DNA of 64,000 bases from DASVHS01 sp035468985 (GCA_035468985.1 DATISF010000007.1:1-64000); one strand, 5' to 3'. Shown: positions 11,165-21,267, counted from the first letter of the stretch. Translations and numbers: made by a program. Notes: generated from the letters alone by a model not told the origin.

Positions 11165-12210
11165 ATCCGCGAATCGCAGTGCCTCTCTACAGCGCCATGG
11201 CCTTCTCGGTGCTGATGGCGCTGACCGGACTCGCTGTCGCGCCGGGCGACGTCTGGCCGAACGTTCTTCTGTCCGGCTTCTTTCTCGCCGGCATCGGGCT
11301 GGGCGGAGGGTTCATGGTCGCGGTCCACGATGCGAGCAACGGCCGCTGGCTCGGCCCGGTGCGCCGGATCGCCTGTTCGCTGACGCGCCTCGTGCTTCCC
11401 GGTTCGATCGTCGTGCTGGCGGCGATTCTCTTCAGCGGCTCGCATCTCTATCCCGCATTCCACGAGCACCTCGGCGGCTTCAGGGGAGTGTGGCTGGAGC
11501 GGACGTTCTTCACCGTCCGCGCATTTTTCTACGTCGCGGCGTGGATGTTCGCGCTGCGCATTCTGAAGAAGCGTCCCGCCACGTTCCTGGTGATCTTCGC
11601 ATTCACCGTCTGGCTGGCCAGCGTCGACTGGATCATGTCGCTCGACGGCGAGTGGGCGAGCACGATCTTCGGCGTCTACCACTTCGCGGGCCTGTTCACC
11701 TCGGCGCTCGCGGCAATTCTGATCGTGGCGATCAACCGTTCGCGCAACGATCACCGCATCACGTCCGATCACCTTCACGACCTCGGCAAGCTGCTGTTCG
11801 CGTTCAGCACGTTCTGGATGTACATCTGGTTCAGCCAGGGGATGCTGATCTGGTACGGCAATCTGCGCGACGAGACCGGTTACTACTCGATCCGCGCGTA
11901 CGGAAACTGGGGCGTGCTGTTCTGGGCGGTGGTGGCGCTGATGTGGGGCCTGCCGTTCTTCGTTCTGCTGTCGGAGAAGACCAAGCGGAATCGAACCATC
12001 GCCATGCGCATCGCCGTGGCGGTCCTCATCGGCCACTGGCTCGATCTCTACGTTTCGATCGTGCCCGCGCACGTGCCGGAGCCGCAGCTCAATGGATGGG
12101 AGCTCGCGCTGGCGCTGGGAACGTTCGCCACTCTGGGATGGGCCGCCACGAGGCGCGAGACGGTGTTGATCGACGTAGGGCCGGCTCTCCAGCCGGCCCG
12201 GTCCGACTGA
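11161..12210 (+). CDS. actF: Alternative complex III subunit F, membrane protein
   Basis: Polytopic membrane subunit (349 aa) with about ten helices, the diverged NrfD-like partner of ActC. Motifs such as GSHLYPAFH, FWMYIWFSQGMLIWYGNL and LIGHWLDLYVSIVP match ActF. It ends the nar-act operon. The last dozen residues (from about 338) are translated from a family B repeat whose sequence also provides the TGA stop, so the native C-terminus was probably replaced. Fragments of its 3' end are duplicated downstream. Confidence 0.92.
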   Translation: MNPRIAVPLYSAMAFSVLMALTGLAVAPGDVWPNVLLSGFFLAGIGLGGGFMVAVHDASNGRWLGPVRRIACSLTRLVLPGSIVVLAAILFSGSHLYPAFHEHLGGFRGVWLERTFFTVRAFFYVAAWMFALRILKKRPATFLVIFAFTVWLASVDWIMSLDGEWASTIFGVYHFAGLFTSALAAILIVAINRSRNDHRITSDHLHDLGKLLFAFSTFWMYIWFSQGMLIWYGNLRDETGYYSIRAYGNWGVLFWAVVALMWGLPFFVLLSEKTKRNRTIAMRIAVAVLIGHWLDLYVSIVPAHVPEPQLNGWELALALGTFATLGWAATRRETVLIDVGPALQPARSD

Positions 12211-12715
12211 GAGTCGGACCTACGTCCGATTGAGACTCGGGCCTACTCTGGGATGGGCGGCCACGAGGCGCGAGGGCGGTGTTGATCGAGGTAGGGCCGG
12301 CTCTCCAGCCGGCCCGGTCCGACTGAGAGTCGGACCTACGTTCCGATTGAGACTCGGACCTACTGGCTCAATCTCTACGTTTCGATCGTGCCCGCGCACG
12401 CGCCGGAGCCGCGGCTCAATGGATGGGAGAAACTCCTCGGCGAAGGCGACCCCCTCACTCGCGCTCGCGCTGGGAACGTTCGCCACTCTGGAATGGGCGG
12501 CCACGAGGCGCGAGGCGGTGTTGATCGACGTAGGGCCGGCTCTCCAGCCGGCCCGGTCCGACTGAGAGTCGGACCTACGTCCGATTGAGAGTCGGACCTA
12601 CGTCCGATTGAGAGTCGGACCTACGTCCGATTGAGAGTCGGACCTACGTCCGATTGAGAGTCGGGCCCGGTCCGATTGAGAGTCGGACCTACGTCCGATT
12701 GAGACTCGGACCTAG
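12175..12715. repeat. Family B repeat array with two degraded duplications of the actF 3' end
   Basis: This gene-free stretch has three layers. The actF tail with its repeat (up to about 12232) is partly copied at 12243-12362 (from ACTCTGGGATGGG onward) and again at 12364-12555 (from CTGGCTCAATCTCTACG onward, with an extra stretch near 12430-12462). After this come seven direct 23-bp units, 12556-12715, each GTCCGAYTGAGAGTCGGAC plus CTAC; the fifth is variant and the seventh ends CTAG. The last unit provides the stop codon of the convergent DUF885 gene. Confidence 0.88.
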
Positions 12716-14454
12716 CGTTGACCGGCAATCCAACGATCGACGTTCGACTCCAGCACACTTAGCGGCACCGCGCCGCTGCCGAGAACGACGTCGTGGAACT
12801 CGCGCACGTCGAAACGCAGTCCGAGCTTTTCCTCGGCACGTTTGCGAAGCTCTTTGATCTTCAGCTCTCCGAGTTTGTAGGCCAACGCCTGACCGGGCCA
12901 TGAGATGTAGCGGTCGACTTCCGTCTCCACCTCGTGCAACGGCAGCGCGGTGCGCGTGGCCATGTAGTCGATGGCCTGCTGCCGCGTCCATCCCATCGAG
13001 TGAATGCCGGTGTCGACGACCAGCCGACATGCGCGCCACATCTCGTACGTGAGCCGTCCGAAGTCCGAATACGGATCCGTGTAGAAGCCCATCTCCAGTC
13101 CGAGCCATTCGCAGTAAAGCCCCCAGCCTTCCCCGAATGCGGAGATGTACGAGAAGCGGCGAAAGTTCGGAAGGTTCGTCAGTTCGCGGCTGAGCGCGAT
13201 CTGCAGGTGATGACCGGGGACGGCCTCGTGAAGGGTCAGCGCCTCCAGGTTGTAGAGCGGCCGGCTCTCCAGCTTGTAGGTATTGACCCAGTAGATGCCG
13301 GGCTGCGTGCTTCCCTGCGGAGCTCCGACGTAACGCCCGCTCGTGTACTTCGGCGCGATGTCGGCCGGTACCGGCTCGACCGTGTACGGCAGCCGGGGCA
13401 GCGTCTTGAATTCCGACGGCAGCTTGCCGTCGATCCGCTTGGCGATCCAGGCCGCGCGCTGCAACAACTCATCGGGAGTCTTCGCGTAGAAGCGGGGATC
13501 GGTGCGGAGGAATTGCAGGAATGCCGGGAAGTCGCCGCGAAATCCAACCTTCTGCATGACCGCGTTCATCTGGCCCGCAATCCGATCCACCTCGGCGAGT
13601 CCGATCTTGTGGATCTGGTCCGGCGTGAGGTCGAGCGTCGTGAACTCCCGGATCTTCAGCGCATAGTACGCTCGGCCGTTCGGCAGTTCCGAAGCGCCGA
13701 TCGTCTTGCGTGCGCCGGGCAGATATTCATTGCGGAAGAAGTCGAGAAACTCGCGGTAACCGGCGACGGCACCGTTCATGATCGCGGCACGCCCGTCGCG
13801 CCGAAGCCGCTCTTGCTCCTCAGCCGGTATCGTGGAGGGGAACGTTGCGAACGGCGGCCAGAAAACGCTTTGCACCGGATCGTCGACGACATGCGCGGCG
13901 ATGGTGGCGTCGTAGCCGTCGAGCGTCGCCCGCGGAACCGTCATGCCGCGCTGCAGCCCCGCACGCATCAGCGCGATCTCCTGGCGAACATATGCGGGCC
14001 AGGCGTTCAGCCGGCTGATGTAGTTCTCGTAATCCTTCACGGAACGGAGCGGGACTTCCTTCGGCAGCCGGGAGAAGCCGGTGTGGAACCCGGAGTCGGC
14101 ATTGATCGGCATCTGCTCGTCACCGAGCTCGTACGAGCGGATTGCGTCTTCGATCTGGCGTCGGAAGATGTCGTAGTTCACGACCTCTCCTGCCGGAAGT
14201 TTCGACCGATCGATGCCATCGAGTCTCGCCAGCGTGGCCTTCCGTTCGCTCTGCCTCCGTTCGAGGCCGGCGGGAGCGAGCGAGGGAAGCCGGTCGTCGT
14301 ATTCGTGGCGGCCGACCGAGGTGGCAAAGAGAGGGTTCTCCCTGAGACGCGTTTCCCAGCTCTCGTCGAAGATCGCGTGAAGTTTCGTTACCTCGTCGGC
14401 CCAGACGGGAATCGCCAGCAGAAGCAGAGGAAGGATCGCCAGACGTCGTCTCAT
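12712..14454 (-). CDS. DUF885 family metallopeptidase-like protein, secreted
   Basis: Predicted periplasmic protein of about 580 aa: a signal peptide (RRRLAILPLLLLAIPVWA) followed by a DUF885 domain across almost the whole length. The zinc-peptidase-like motif HEAVPGHH lies near residue 410, with a downstream FGEGWGLYCEWLG stretch that fits the family's distal Glu ligand. Substrate is unknown; members are often annotated as dipeptidyl or amino peptidases. The ATG at 14454 is chosen over a TTG at 14478 because it starts the signal peptide; neither has a good ribosome binding site. Family A element ends about 10 bases upstream. The stop codon is formed by the last repeat unit of the adjacent array. 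Confidence 0.88.
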   Translation of the reverse strand: MRRRLAILPLLLLAIPVWADEVTKLHAIFDESWETRLRENPLFATSVGRHEYDDRLPSLAPAGLERRQSERKATLARLDGIDRSKLPAGEVVNYDIFRRQIEDAIRSYELGDEQMPINADSGFHTGFSRLPKEVPLRSVKDYENYISRLNAWPAYVRQEIALMRAGLQRGMTVPRATLDGYDATIAAHVVDDPVQSVFWPPFATFPSTIPAEEQERLRRDGRAAIMNGAVAGYREFLDFFRNEYLPGARKTIGASELPNGRAYYALKIREFTTLDLTPDQIHKIGLAEVDRIAGQMNAVMQKVGFRGDFPAFLQFLRTDPRFYAKTPDELLQRAAWIAKRIDGKLPSEFKTLPRLPYTVEPVPADIAPKYTSGRYVGAPQGSTQPGIYWVNTYKLESRPLYNLEALTLHEAVPGHHLQIALSRELTNLPNFRRFSYISAFGEGWGLYCEWLGLEMGFYTDPYSDFGRLTYEMWRACRLVVDTGIHSMGWTRQQAIDYMATRTALPLHEVETEVDRYISWPGQALAYKLGELKIKELRKRAEEKLGLRFDVREFHDVVLGSGAVPLSVLESNVDRWIAGQR

Positions 14455-14463
14455 GGCCGCTAT

Positions 14464-14604
14464 GGAACCTCTGCGCAAGTCGTCATCCTGAGCCGGCGAA
14501 GCGCGACGAAGGATCTCAGGATGCGAAAACGCCTGCGATTTCGAGATCCTTCGCCGTCTTCGCGGCTCAGGATGACGTGAACAACGACTTGCTCAAAGAT
14601 TCCC
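14464..14604. mobile_element. Family A miniature inverted-repeat element, near full length
   Basis: About 141 bp. Left part GGAACCTCTGCGCAAGTCGT CATCCTGAG; right part CTCAGGATGACGTGAACAAC GACTTG...GATTCCC, so the ends are imperfect inverted repeats with a short extra GTGAACAAC-type insertion on the right. Inner hairpin GAAGGATCT/AGATCCTTC. Lies between the divergent DUF885 gene and a small membrane protein gene. Confidence 0.8.
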
Positions 14605-14605
14605 T

Positions 14606-14812
14606 ATGATAAGTCTAGTTGTAAACTGCGCCGGCTTGAGCCGAACGCGCGAACGAGCTCTCTTCATCGCCATCGTCGTGCTTCTCGTGGCGGTGTGGGT
14701 CCTCAAGACCGCGTTGCACCTGGCCGGCGGCGCGGTCCGCGTCATCCTGTTCGTCGTGATCATCTTCGCCGCCATCGTCTGGGCGAGCAGCAAAGTGGGA
14801 CGGGCTCGCTAA
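14606..14812 (+). CDS. Small two-helix membrane protein, hypothetical
   Basis: Up to 68 aa. Two hydrophobic segments (ALFIAIVVLLVAVWVL and VRVILFVVIIFAAIVWA) separated by a short loop, ending SSKVGRAR, resembling the small lmo0937/DUF5670 type of membrane proteins. The annotated start is directly after the family A element and may not be native; an internal start near RTRERALF is possible. It ends four bases into the 3' end of the convergent lipoprotein gene. Function unknown. Confidence 0.5.
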   Translation: MISLVVNCAGLSRTRERALFIAIVVLLVAVWVLKTALHLAGGAVRVILFVVIIFAAIVWASSKVGRAR

Positions 14813-15378
14813 GGCCAGGGCCGTCCGCGGCCGCCGCGTGGATAGCCGCCGCGGCCGCCGCGCGGGTAGCCGCCTTCGTTGCGGTTCATCCGTTCGTCGC
14901 GGCGCGCCTGGAGCTCGTCGAGAAGTTTCGACCATTGCTGCTTCGTCAGGATGAGCCGCTCGTCAGCGATCATCTGGGCCTGCCGGTCGAAGATCGAGTC
15001 GCGGATGCTGCGGACGCGCTGTGCGGCGGAGGTGATGTCGGCCTGCACCGCGGGGTCGATCAACAGGGCATCACGAAAATCACGTGTGGCAATCGGCAGA
15101 TCGCGTTCGAGGCGCGCGATCTCATCACGCTGATCGGCGGCGATCTTGTCGAGCGCCTGGAGCTGATCGTTCGTCAGATTCAGCGGCTCGGCCAGCCGCA
15201 GGTCGCGCCACCAGGTGTCGTCCGGAACGATCTCGAGCAGCATCGGCCCGAGATCGCGGGCCGCGGCGCGCTGATATCCGCCGCCACGTCCGCCGCGCGC
15301 GGGCGGTTCATCCTGCGGAGTGTCGTAGGTCGCGCAACCGAAGAGTGCCAGAACGAGAATGAACCAGAGCCGTCGCAT
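14809..15378 (-). CDS. Spy/CpxP-like periplasmic lipoprotein
   Basis: 189 aa. Lipoprotein signal with lipobox LFGC near residue 15. The middle is helical with two LTxxQ-like motifs (LNLTNDQLQALDKI and ILTKQQWSKLLDEL), as in Spy/CpxP/ZraP envelope-stress proteins; the C-terminus is a low-complexity Gly/Arg-rich tail with YPRGGRGG repeats. It lies downstream of the MacAB-like operon on the same strand, 32 bases after the permease gene, so it may be co-transcribed. Role as chaperone or metal-binding protein is inferred. Confidence 0.7.
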   Translation of the reverse strand: MRRLWFILVLALFGCATYDTPQDEPPARGGRGGGYQRAAARDLGPMLLEIVPDDTWWRDLRLAEPLNLTNDQLQALDKIAADQRDEIARLERDLPIATRDFRDALLIDPAVQADITSAAQRVRSIRDSIFDRQAQMIADERLILTKQQWSKLLDELQARRDERMNRNEGGYPRGGRGGYPRGGRGRPWP

Positions 15379-15410
15379 GAGCGATTCGACCGCCCTGGGC
15401 TCGGGAACGT

Positions 15411-16621
<1,211 letters not shown>

Positions 16622-16625
<4 letters not shown>

Positions 16626-17362
16626 GCGACGTCCTTTTCCTCATGCTCGAGGTCGTCGGCGGCCGAGCGCCGGATCGTCACCGGCTCGTCGCGGCGGATG
16701 CGACCATCGCGCACTTCCACGATCCGCGTTGCGTACGCGGCGATGTCCGGCTCGTGCGTGACCAGCACGATGGTGATGCCCTGCTCGTTGAGCTCCTGGA
16801 ACAGGGCCATGACTTCCGTCGACGTGTGCGTGTCGAGGTTGCCCGTGGGCTCGTCCGCGAGAATGATCGCCGGCTCCGTGACCAGGGCCCGGGCGATGGC
16901 CACACGCTGCTGCTGGCCGCCGGAGAGCTCGCTGGGCTGATGATCGAGCCGCGATCCGAGGCCGACGCGCTCGAGGGCGGCCGCGGCGAGCGCGTGCGTG
17001 TCGCGTTCTCGGCCGCTGCGGTCGTACAACAACGGCAGTTCGACGTTCTCCAGCGCGCTGGTGCGCGGGAGAAGATTGAATCCCTGGAACACGAACCCGA
17101 TCTTCTGATTGCGGATCGCGGCGAGGGCGTTCTTGTCGAGGCCCTCGACGCTCACGCCGTCGAGCCGGTACGAGCCCGAAGTCGGCGTGTCGAGGCAGCC
17201 GAGCAGGGTCATGAGCGTCGACTTGCCCGAGCCCGACACTCCCATGATGGCGATGAACTCCCCCGCGCGGACGTTCAGGTCGATTCCGCGGAGAGCATGC
17301 ACCTCGTTCGTCCCGCTTGCGTAGGTCTTGACGAGTTTCTCTGTCTCGATGACGTTGCTCAT
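16622..17362 (-). CDS. ABC transporter ATPase, MacB/LolD type
   Basis: 246 aa ATPase subunit. Walker A GVSGSGKST, Q-loop region FQGFNLLPR, signature LSGGQQQR, Walker B IILADEP followed by TGNLDT and the switch His in VTHEPD. It powers the separate permease encoded downstream. Both its ends overlap neighbours by a few bases, indicating translational coupling in an adaptor-ATPase-permease operon. Confidence 0.95.
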
Positions 17363-18534
17363 CAGAACGATCCTCCACGCGCCCCGCGCTGCTGTTGCTG
17401 CGTGTTTCCCTGGAACGGACTGGCGCTGGTGGCGGTCTGCGTCGTACCCACCGTGCCGGCAATGGCTTTCATCCCTTCCCGAACATCGCTGCCGGAGATC
17501 TCCGTCGTCGTTCCGTCGGTGATGCCGGTGCGGACGGGCAGCGCGGTGAGCTTTCCGTTCGCGTCGAGCGTGTAGAGCGATCCGCCGCGCGAGGACGCCC
17601 GGCGCTCCACGGCCTCCGTCGCCGGTTTGAAGCGCAGCACCGAATTCGCGACCTTCAGCACGTTCTCCGCCGAATTCGTCAGGAAGCTCACCCGCGCGGT
17701 CATGCCCGGCAGGAGCTTGCCGCCGGAGTTGTCGACGGCGACGACGACCGTGTAGTTCACGACGTTGTCCTGAGTGGTCGACTGCAGCCGCACCTGCTGC
17801 ACGGTTCCCTTGAACGTCTGCCGCTGCAGCGCCTGCACGGTGAAGTCGGCCGGCTGGCCCTGTTTGATCTGCGCGATGTCGCTCTCGCCGACCTGCGCGA
17901 GGATCTGCATGTGCGAGAGATCGTTCGCGATCAGGAAGAGCTGCGGAGCCTGCAGGCTCGCGGCGACGGTCTGTCCTTCCTGGACGTTGCGCTCGACGAC
18001 GACGCCGTCGATCGGCGCGTAGATGTTCGTGTAGGCGAGATTCTGTTTCGCGCGATCGAGCGCGATGCGCGCCGATTTCTCGCCGGCCCGGGCCACCTCG
18101 GCCGAGGACTGCGTCTGCTCGTATTCGCTGCGCGCCACGAGACCCGAATCCATCAGCTCACGGTTCCGGATGTAATCGCGCGCGGCCTGGACGGCCTGCG
18201 CCTGCGCCTTTTCGAGGTTGGCCTGGGCATCGATCACGGCCTGCTGCGCGAGCGTCGGATCGATGCGTGCCAGCAGCTGCCCCTTCGTCACGTGATCGTT
18301 GAAATCGACCAGGAGCCGAGCGATCTGACCGGAGACCTGCGTGCCGATGGTGACGGTCTTCACCGCGCTCAGCGTGCCGGTCGCCGAGACGGTCGACTTG
18401 ATGTTGCCGCGCTCGACGTTCACGAAGCGGTAGGTGGTTGCCTCTTTCGCAAAGGCCACTCTGTGCACGAGCACGCCGATGATCGCGAGAACCAGAACGA
18501 GCCCGACGGCGATGAGCGATTTCTTTGTGGTCAT
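17362..18534 (-). CDS. MacA-type periplasmic adaptor protein
   Basis: 390 aa HlyD/RND-type membrane fusion protein. N-terminal membrane anchor (IAVGLVLVLAIIGVLVH), then a biotinyl-lipoyl half (VSATGTLSAVKTV...GQIARLLVDFNDHV), a coiled-coil hairpin (about residues 100-160) and the second half-motif AYTNIYAPIDGVVV. First gene of the operon. Paralogue of the adaptor at 58129-59382, with the same opening TVSATGTLSAV theme. Confidence 0.93.
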   Translation of the reverse strand: MTTKKSLIAVGLVLVLAIIGVLVHRVAFAKEATTYRFVNVERGNIKSTVSATGTLSAVKTVTIGTQVSGQIARLLVDFNDHVTKGQLLARIDPTLAQQAVIDAQANLEKAQAQAVQAARDYIRNRELMDSGLVARSEYEQTQSSAEVARAGEKSARIALDRAKQNLAYTNIYAPIDGVVVERNVQEGQTVAASLQAPQLFLIANDLSHMQILAQVGESDIAQIKQGQPADFTVQALQRQTFKGTVQQVRLQSTTQDNVVNYTVVVAVDNSGGKLLPGMTARVSFLTNSAENVLKVANSVLRFKPATEAVERRASSRGGSLYTLDANGKLTALPVRTGITDGTTTEISGSDVREGMKAIAGTVGTTQTATSASPFQGNTQQQQRGARGGSF

Positions 18535-18621
18535 GATCTTCTCCGTGCATGCGAAAACACGACCTCGATCGGAGCAACTTCCTGAAAGAACACGAGTTGC
18601 ACTCTGGTGTCATGAACGGCA

Positions 18622-18652
18622 AGAACAAAAAGGCCGCCGTTTCCGGCGGCCT
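18622..18652 (-). terminator. Rho-independent terminator after the Spy-like gene
   Basis: On the minus strand AGGCCGCCGGAAACGGCGGC forms a perfect 8-9 bp stem with a GAAA-type loop and is followed by TTTTTGTTCTT. It lies between the Spy-like gene and the adaptor gene, separating the two units. Confidence 0.88.
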
Positions 18653-18675
18653 GACCGAGGACCGAGGACCGAGGA
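18653..18675 (+). repeat. Heptanucleotide tandem repeat (GACCGAG)n
   Basis: Three copies of GACCGAG then a degenerate GACTCGG, in the 3' untranslated region of the Spy-like gene, directly before its terminator hairpin. Confidence 0.85.
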
Positions 18676-18681
18676 CTCGGT

Positions 18682-19119
18682 TTACTTCTGCTCGTGCCTC
18701 GACTGGCGCTGGGCCTTCCAGGCGTCGAGCTGTGCGCTCTGCTCCGGCGTGAGGATCGAGCGGATCTTCTCGCGCTGAGCGTCGCGGAGCTGCTTCATCT
18801 GCGCGCGATTGGCTTCGAGCGTGGGACGCAGCGCGTCCATCTTCGCCGTGTCATTGGACTGCTTCGCGGCGCGGAAATCCTTCATCGTCTGACGGGACGA
18901 CTCGAAGAACGCCTTGTTCTGCTCGCGGAAGGACTTGTTGAGGTCCTTGATCTGCACCTTCTGTGCATCCGTGAGGTTGAGCTTCTCGGCCATCTTCTGG
19001 CTCATACCGAACCCGCGATGACCGCGGTGACCTTGCCATCTGCCGTCCTGCTGGGGAGCGGCCATGGCCAGGGAAGCACCGAGTGCAAACACTGCCAATG
19101 CCGTAATCGTCTTCTTCAT
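18682..19119 (-). CDS. Spy/LTXXQ-family periplasmic protein
   Basis: 145 aa with a signal peptide (KKTITALAVFALGASLAMAA) and an all-helical mature part containing LNLTDAQKVQIKDL and ILTPEQSAQLDAW, the paired LTxxQ motifs of the Spy/CpxP family. These act as ATP-independent chaperones or envelope-stress modulators. A longer frame is open upstream, but the ATG at 19119 is chosen because of its AAGGAGC ribosome binding site and the signal peptide. It has its own terminator, just upstream of the MacAB-like operon. Confidence 0.88.
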   Translation of the reverse strand: MKKTITALAVFALGASLAMAAPQQDGRWQGHRGHRGFGMSQKMAEKLNLTDAQKVQIKDLNKSFREQNKAFFESSRQTMKDFRAAKQSNDTAKMDALRPTLEANRAQMKQLRDAQREKIRSILTPEQSAQLDAWKAQRQSRHEQK

Positions 19120-19237
19120 AACCTTAGCTCCTTGGTGGATTTGTGCTACCACTCGCAGGAAGAGACGTTTGGAGAGCCGATTCTGTTTCGCCCGGATCAC
19201 GAGATGCACGCCGGTGTCATGGAATGCACCGTGGGAA

Positions 19238-19288
19238 ACGTAGGGCCTCTCCAGTGGGCCCGGGCCGGCTGGAGAATCGGCCCTGCGT
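19238..19288. repeat. Family B repeat, compound copy
   Basis: ACGTAGGGCC, CTCTCCAGTGGGCC, GGGCCGGCTGGAGAATCGGCCC and TGCGTGT form nested complementary arms, in the divergent gap between the Spy-like gene and the histidine kinase. A close relative is at 63071-63124. Confidence 0.75.
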
Positions 19289-19306
19289 GTGCTGTAAGGT
19301 GGCTGC

Positions 19307-20395
19307 GTGGTTGAACGCGACGAAAACCGGATCTCCGCGAACGAGCTGCTGCTCATCTTCGCGTTCTGGACGTTCATCGCCACGCTCTCGTCGGTCAACC
19401 GGCTTCTCGATCCTCGGGGGATCGGATTCCGGCTGGCCTCTCCCGCGGCGCCGATCTTCATGGAGTTCGTCGACTCCTGGCTTTGGGCGGCGGTCACGCC
19501 GATCGTGTTCCGGCTGTGCGGCCGCTTCGCCGTGGAGCGCTCGAACTGGATTGTGCGTGTGCCGCTGCTGATCGCGGCCGGCGTGGCCATCGCCATCGGC
19601 GTCGACACCGTCCTCGAGCTCGTGCGGCTGCAGATCCTGGTGCGGCCGCGACGCCTGCTGTTCACGCCGCTGCGCGACATCGCTCGCTTCCGCTTCGTCA
19701 ATCAGCTCCTCGTCTACGTCGGTGTTCTCGCCGCGGGCTTCGCGCGCAATTACTACCTCCGCTATCAGCGGCGGCAGCAGGAGACCGCGCAGCTGCGGGC
19801 ACAGCTGGCGGATGCACGGCTCGACGCGCTGCGCATGCAGATCAATCCGCACTTCCTCTTCAACACGCTGCACGCGATCTCAGCGCTCGTCGATCGTGAT
19901 CCCGCCGGCGTGCGGCGGATGATCGCGCGCCTCTCCGAGCTTTTGCGGCGCACGATCGAAAGCCGCGGCGCGGACGAGGTTCCGCTGCGCGACGAGCTCG
20001 ATTTCCTGCGTCGGTATGTCGAGATCATGGAGATCCGCTTCCAGGGGCGCTTGAAGGTCACCACCGCCGTCGACGAGGACGTGGCCGACGCCCTGGTGCC
20101 GAACCTCATTCTTCAGCCGATCGTGGAGAACGCGCTCGAGCATGGCGCCAGCCGGAGCATGGGCGAGGGGCGTGTCGAGATCGCGGCACACCGGCGCGGC
20201 GCGGACCTCGTGATCTCGGTCCGAGACAACGGCCCCGGCCTGGCCGGCGAGCCGCCGAAAGAGGGTGTCGGATTACGGAACACGGAGGCACGCCTCACGC
20301 AGCTCTACGGCAGCGCGGCGTCGCTCTCCATCGGACCGGCTGATGGAGGAGGCGTTCTCGCGCGGATTGTGCTTCCGTATCACGATGGCTTCTGA
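19307..20395 (+). CDS. LytS/YehU-type sensor histidine kinase
   Basis: 362 aa, GTG start. Four predicted N-terminal helices (residues about 12-150), a short coiled linker, then the His_kinase domain with MQINPHFLFNTLHAISALV (phospho-His in NPHF) and an HATPase region with ENALEHGA and DNGPG. Forms a pair with the LytTR regulator that overlaps its 3' end by 11 bases. Ligand unknown. Confidence 0.92.
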   Translation: MVERDENRISANELLLIFAFWTFIATLSSVNRLLDPRGIGFRLASPAAPIFMEFVDSWLWAAVTPIVFRLCGRFAVERSNWIVRVPLLIAAGVAIAIGVDTVLELVRLQILVRPRRLLFTPLRDIARFRFVNQLLVYVGVLAAGFARNYYLRYQRRQQETAQLRAQLADARLDALRMQINPHFLFNTLHAISALVDRDPAGVRRMIARLSELLRRTIESRGADEVPLRDELDFLRRYVEIMEIRFQGRLKVTTAVDEDVADALVPNLILQPIVENALEHGASRSMGEGRVEIAAHRRGADLVISVRDNGPGLAGEPPKEGVGLRNTEARLTQLYGSAASLSIGPADGGGVLARIVLPYHDGF

Positions 20396-21128
20396 ACGAA
20401 AGATCCGCGCTCTCATCGTCGACGATGAGCCGCTGGCGCGGCAACGGATCGCCGACCTGCTGGCGAAGGAGCCGGACGTGGAGATCGCCGGCACCGCGTC
20501 GGACGGGCTCGAAGCGGTCGAGGCGATCCGGCGCCTCTCTCCCGATCTGGTGTTCCTCGACGTGCAGATGCCGGGTCTCAGCGGCATGCAGGTCGTCGAC
20601 GCGATCGGATCGGAGAACATGCCGGAGACCGTTTTCGTGACGGCATTCGACCGATTCGCGCTCGATGCCTTCGACCGCGCCGCGCTCGACTATCTCGTGA
20701 AGCCGTTCGATGACGATCGTTTCGGGCAGGCATTTCAGCGCGCGCGAAGGATGATCGATCTCGAAAAGGGGGAGCCGTCGGCGAAGTCCGATTCCCTCGA
20801 CCGCATTCCGGTCGAGTCCCGCGGCCAGGTGCGCGTCGTGCCGGTCGAGCGGATCGACTACATCACGGCCAGCGGTCCCTACGCCGAGCTGCATGTCGGC
20901 GACCGTGTCTTCGCCGTCCGCGAGCGGATGCAGACGCTCGAGGAGCGCCTCGATCCCGATGTCTTCTTCCGGATCCATCGCTCGGCGATCGTCCGTCTCG
21001 ACCAGATCGAAGCCGTGACCCGTCAGTCGGGCGGCGACTACGGCGTCCGGCTGAAGAACGGCGTGGAGCTGAGTCTGAGCCGCGGACGCCGCGAGGAGCT
21101 CGAGCAGAAGCTCGGAATCGCGCGCTGA
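20385..21128 (+). CDS. LytTR-family response regulator
   Basis: 247 aa. Receiver domain (residues about 6-125) with acidic pair DDE, phospho-acceptor Asp in FLDVQMPG and the conserved Lys in LVKPFDDD. C-terminal LytTR DNA-binding domain with YITASGPYAELH and FFRIHRSAIVRLDQIE. The ATG at 20385 lies inside the kinase 3' end and fits the receiver start. Targets are unknown. Followed directly by a family A element. Confidence 0.93.
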   Translation: MASERKIRALIVDDEPLARQRIADLLAKEPDVEIAGTASDGLEAVEAIRRLSPDLVFLDVQMPGLSGMQVVDAIGSENMPETVFVTAFDRFALDAFDRAALDYLVKPFDDDRFGQAFQRARRMIDLEKGEPSAKSDSLDRIPVESRGQVRVVPVERIDYITASGPYAELHVGDRVFAVRERMQTLEERLDPDVFFRIHRSAIVRLDQIEAVTRQSGGDYGVRLKNGVELSLSRGRREELEQKLGIAR

Positions 21129-21129
21129 A

Positions 21130-21267
21130 CAAGGTCTGCGCAAGTCGTCATCCTGAGTCGGCGAAGCGCGACGAAGGATCTCAGGATGCGAAAACGCGTG
21201 CGATCTCGAGATCCTTCGCCGTCTTCGCGGCTCAGGATGACGTGAACAACGACTCGCGCAAAGGTTC
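21130..21267. mobile_element. Family A miniature inverted-repeat element
   Basis: About 138 bp: CAAGTCGTCATCCTGAGTCG on the left and GGCTCAGGATGACGTGAACA ACGACTCGCG...GGTTC on the right, with inner GAAGGATCT and AGATCCTTC arms. Its right end is the exact point where a truncated gene remnant begins. Confidence 0.8.

Noticed and set aside
12230..12588. Two short plus-strand frames (66-111 codons) after actF
   Set aside because: They translate the duplicated, frameshifted actF tail and repeat sequence, not independent genes.
12556..12715. Regular 23-bp direct repeats resembling a CRISPR array
   Set aside because: Units are directly adjacent with no spacers, each unit is a family B palindrome seen elsewhere, and no cas gene is near.
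18682..19701. 339-codon version of the Spy-like protein
   Set aside because: The first 194 codons are antisense to the histidine kinase; the internal ATG at 19119 has a good ribosome binding site and a signal peptide.
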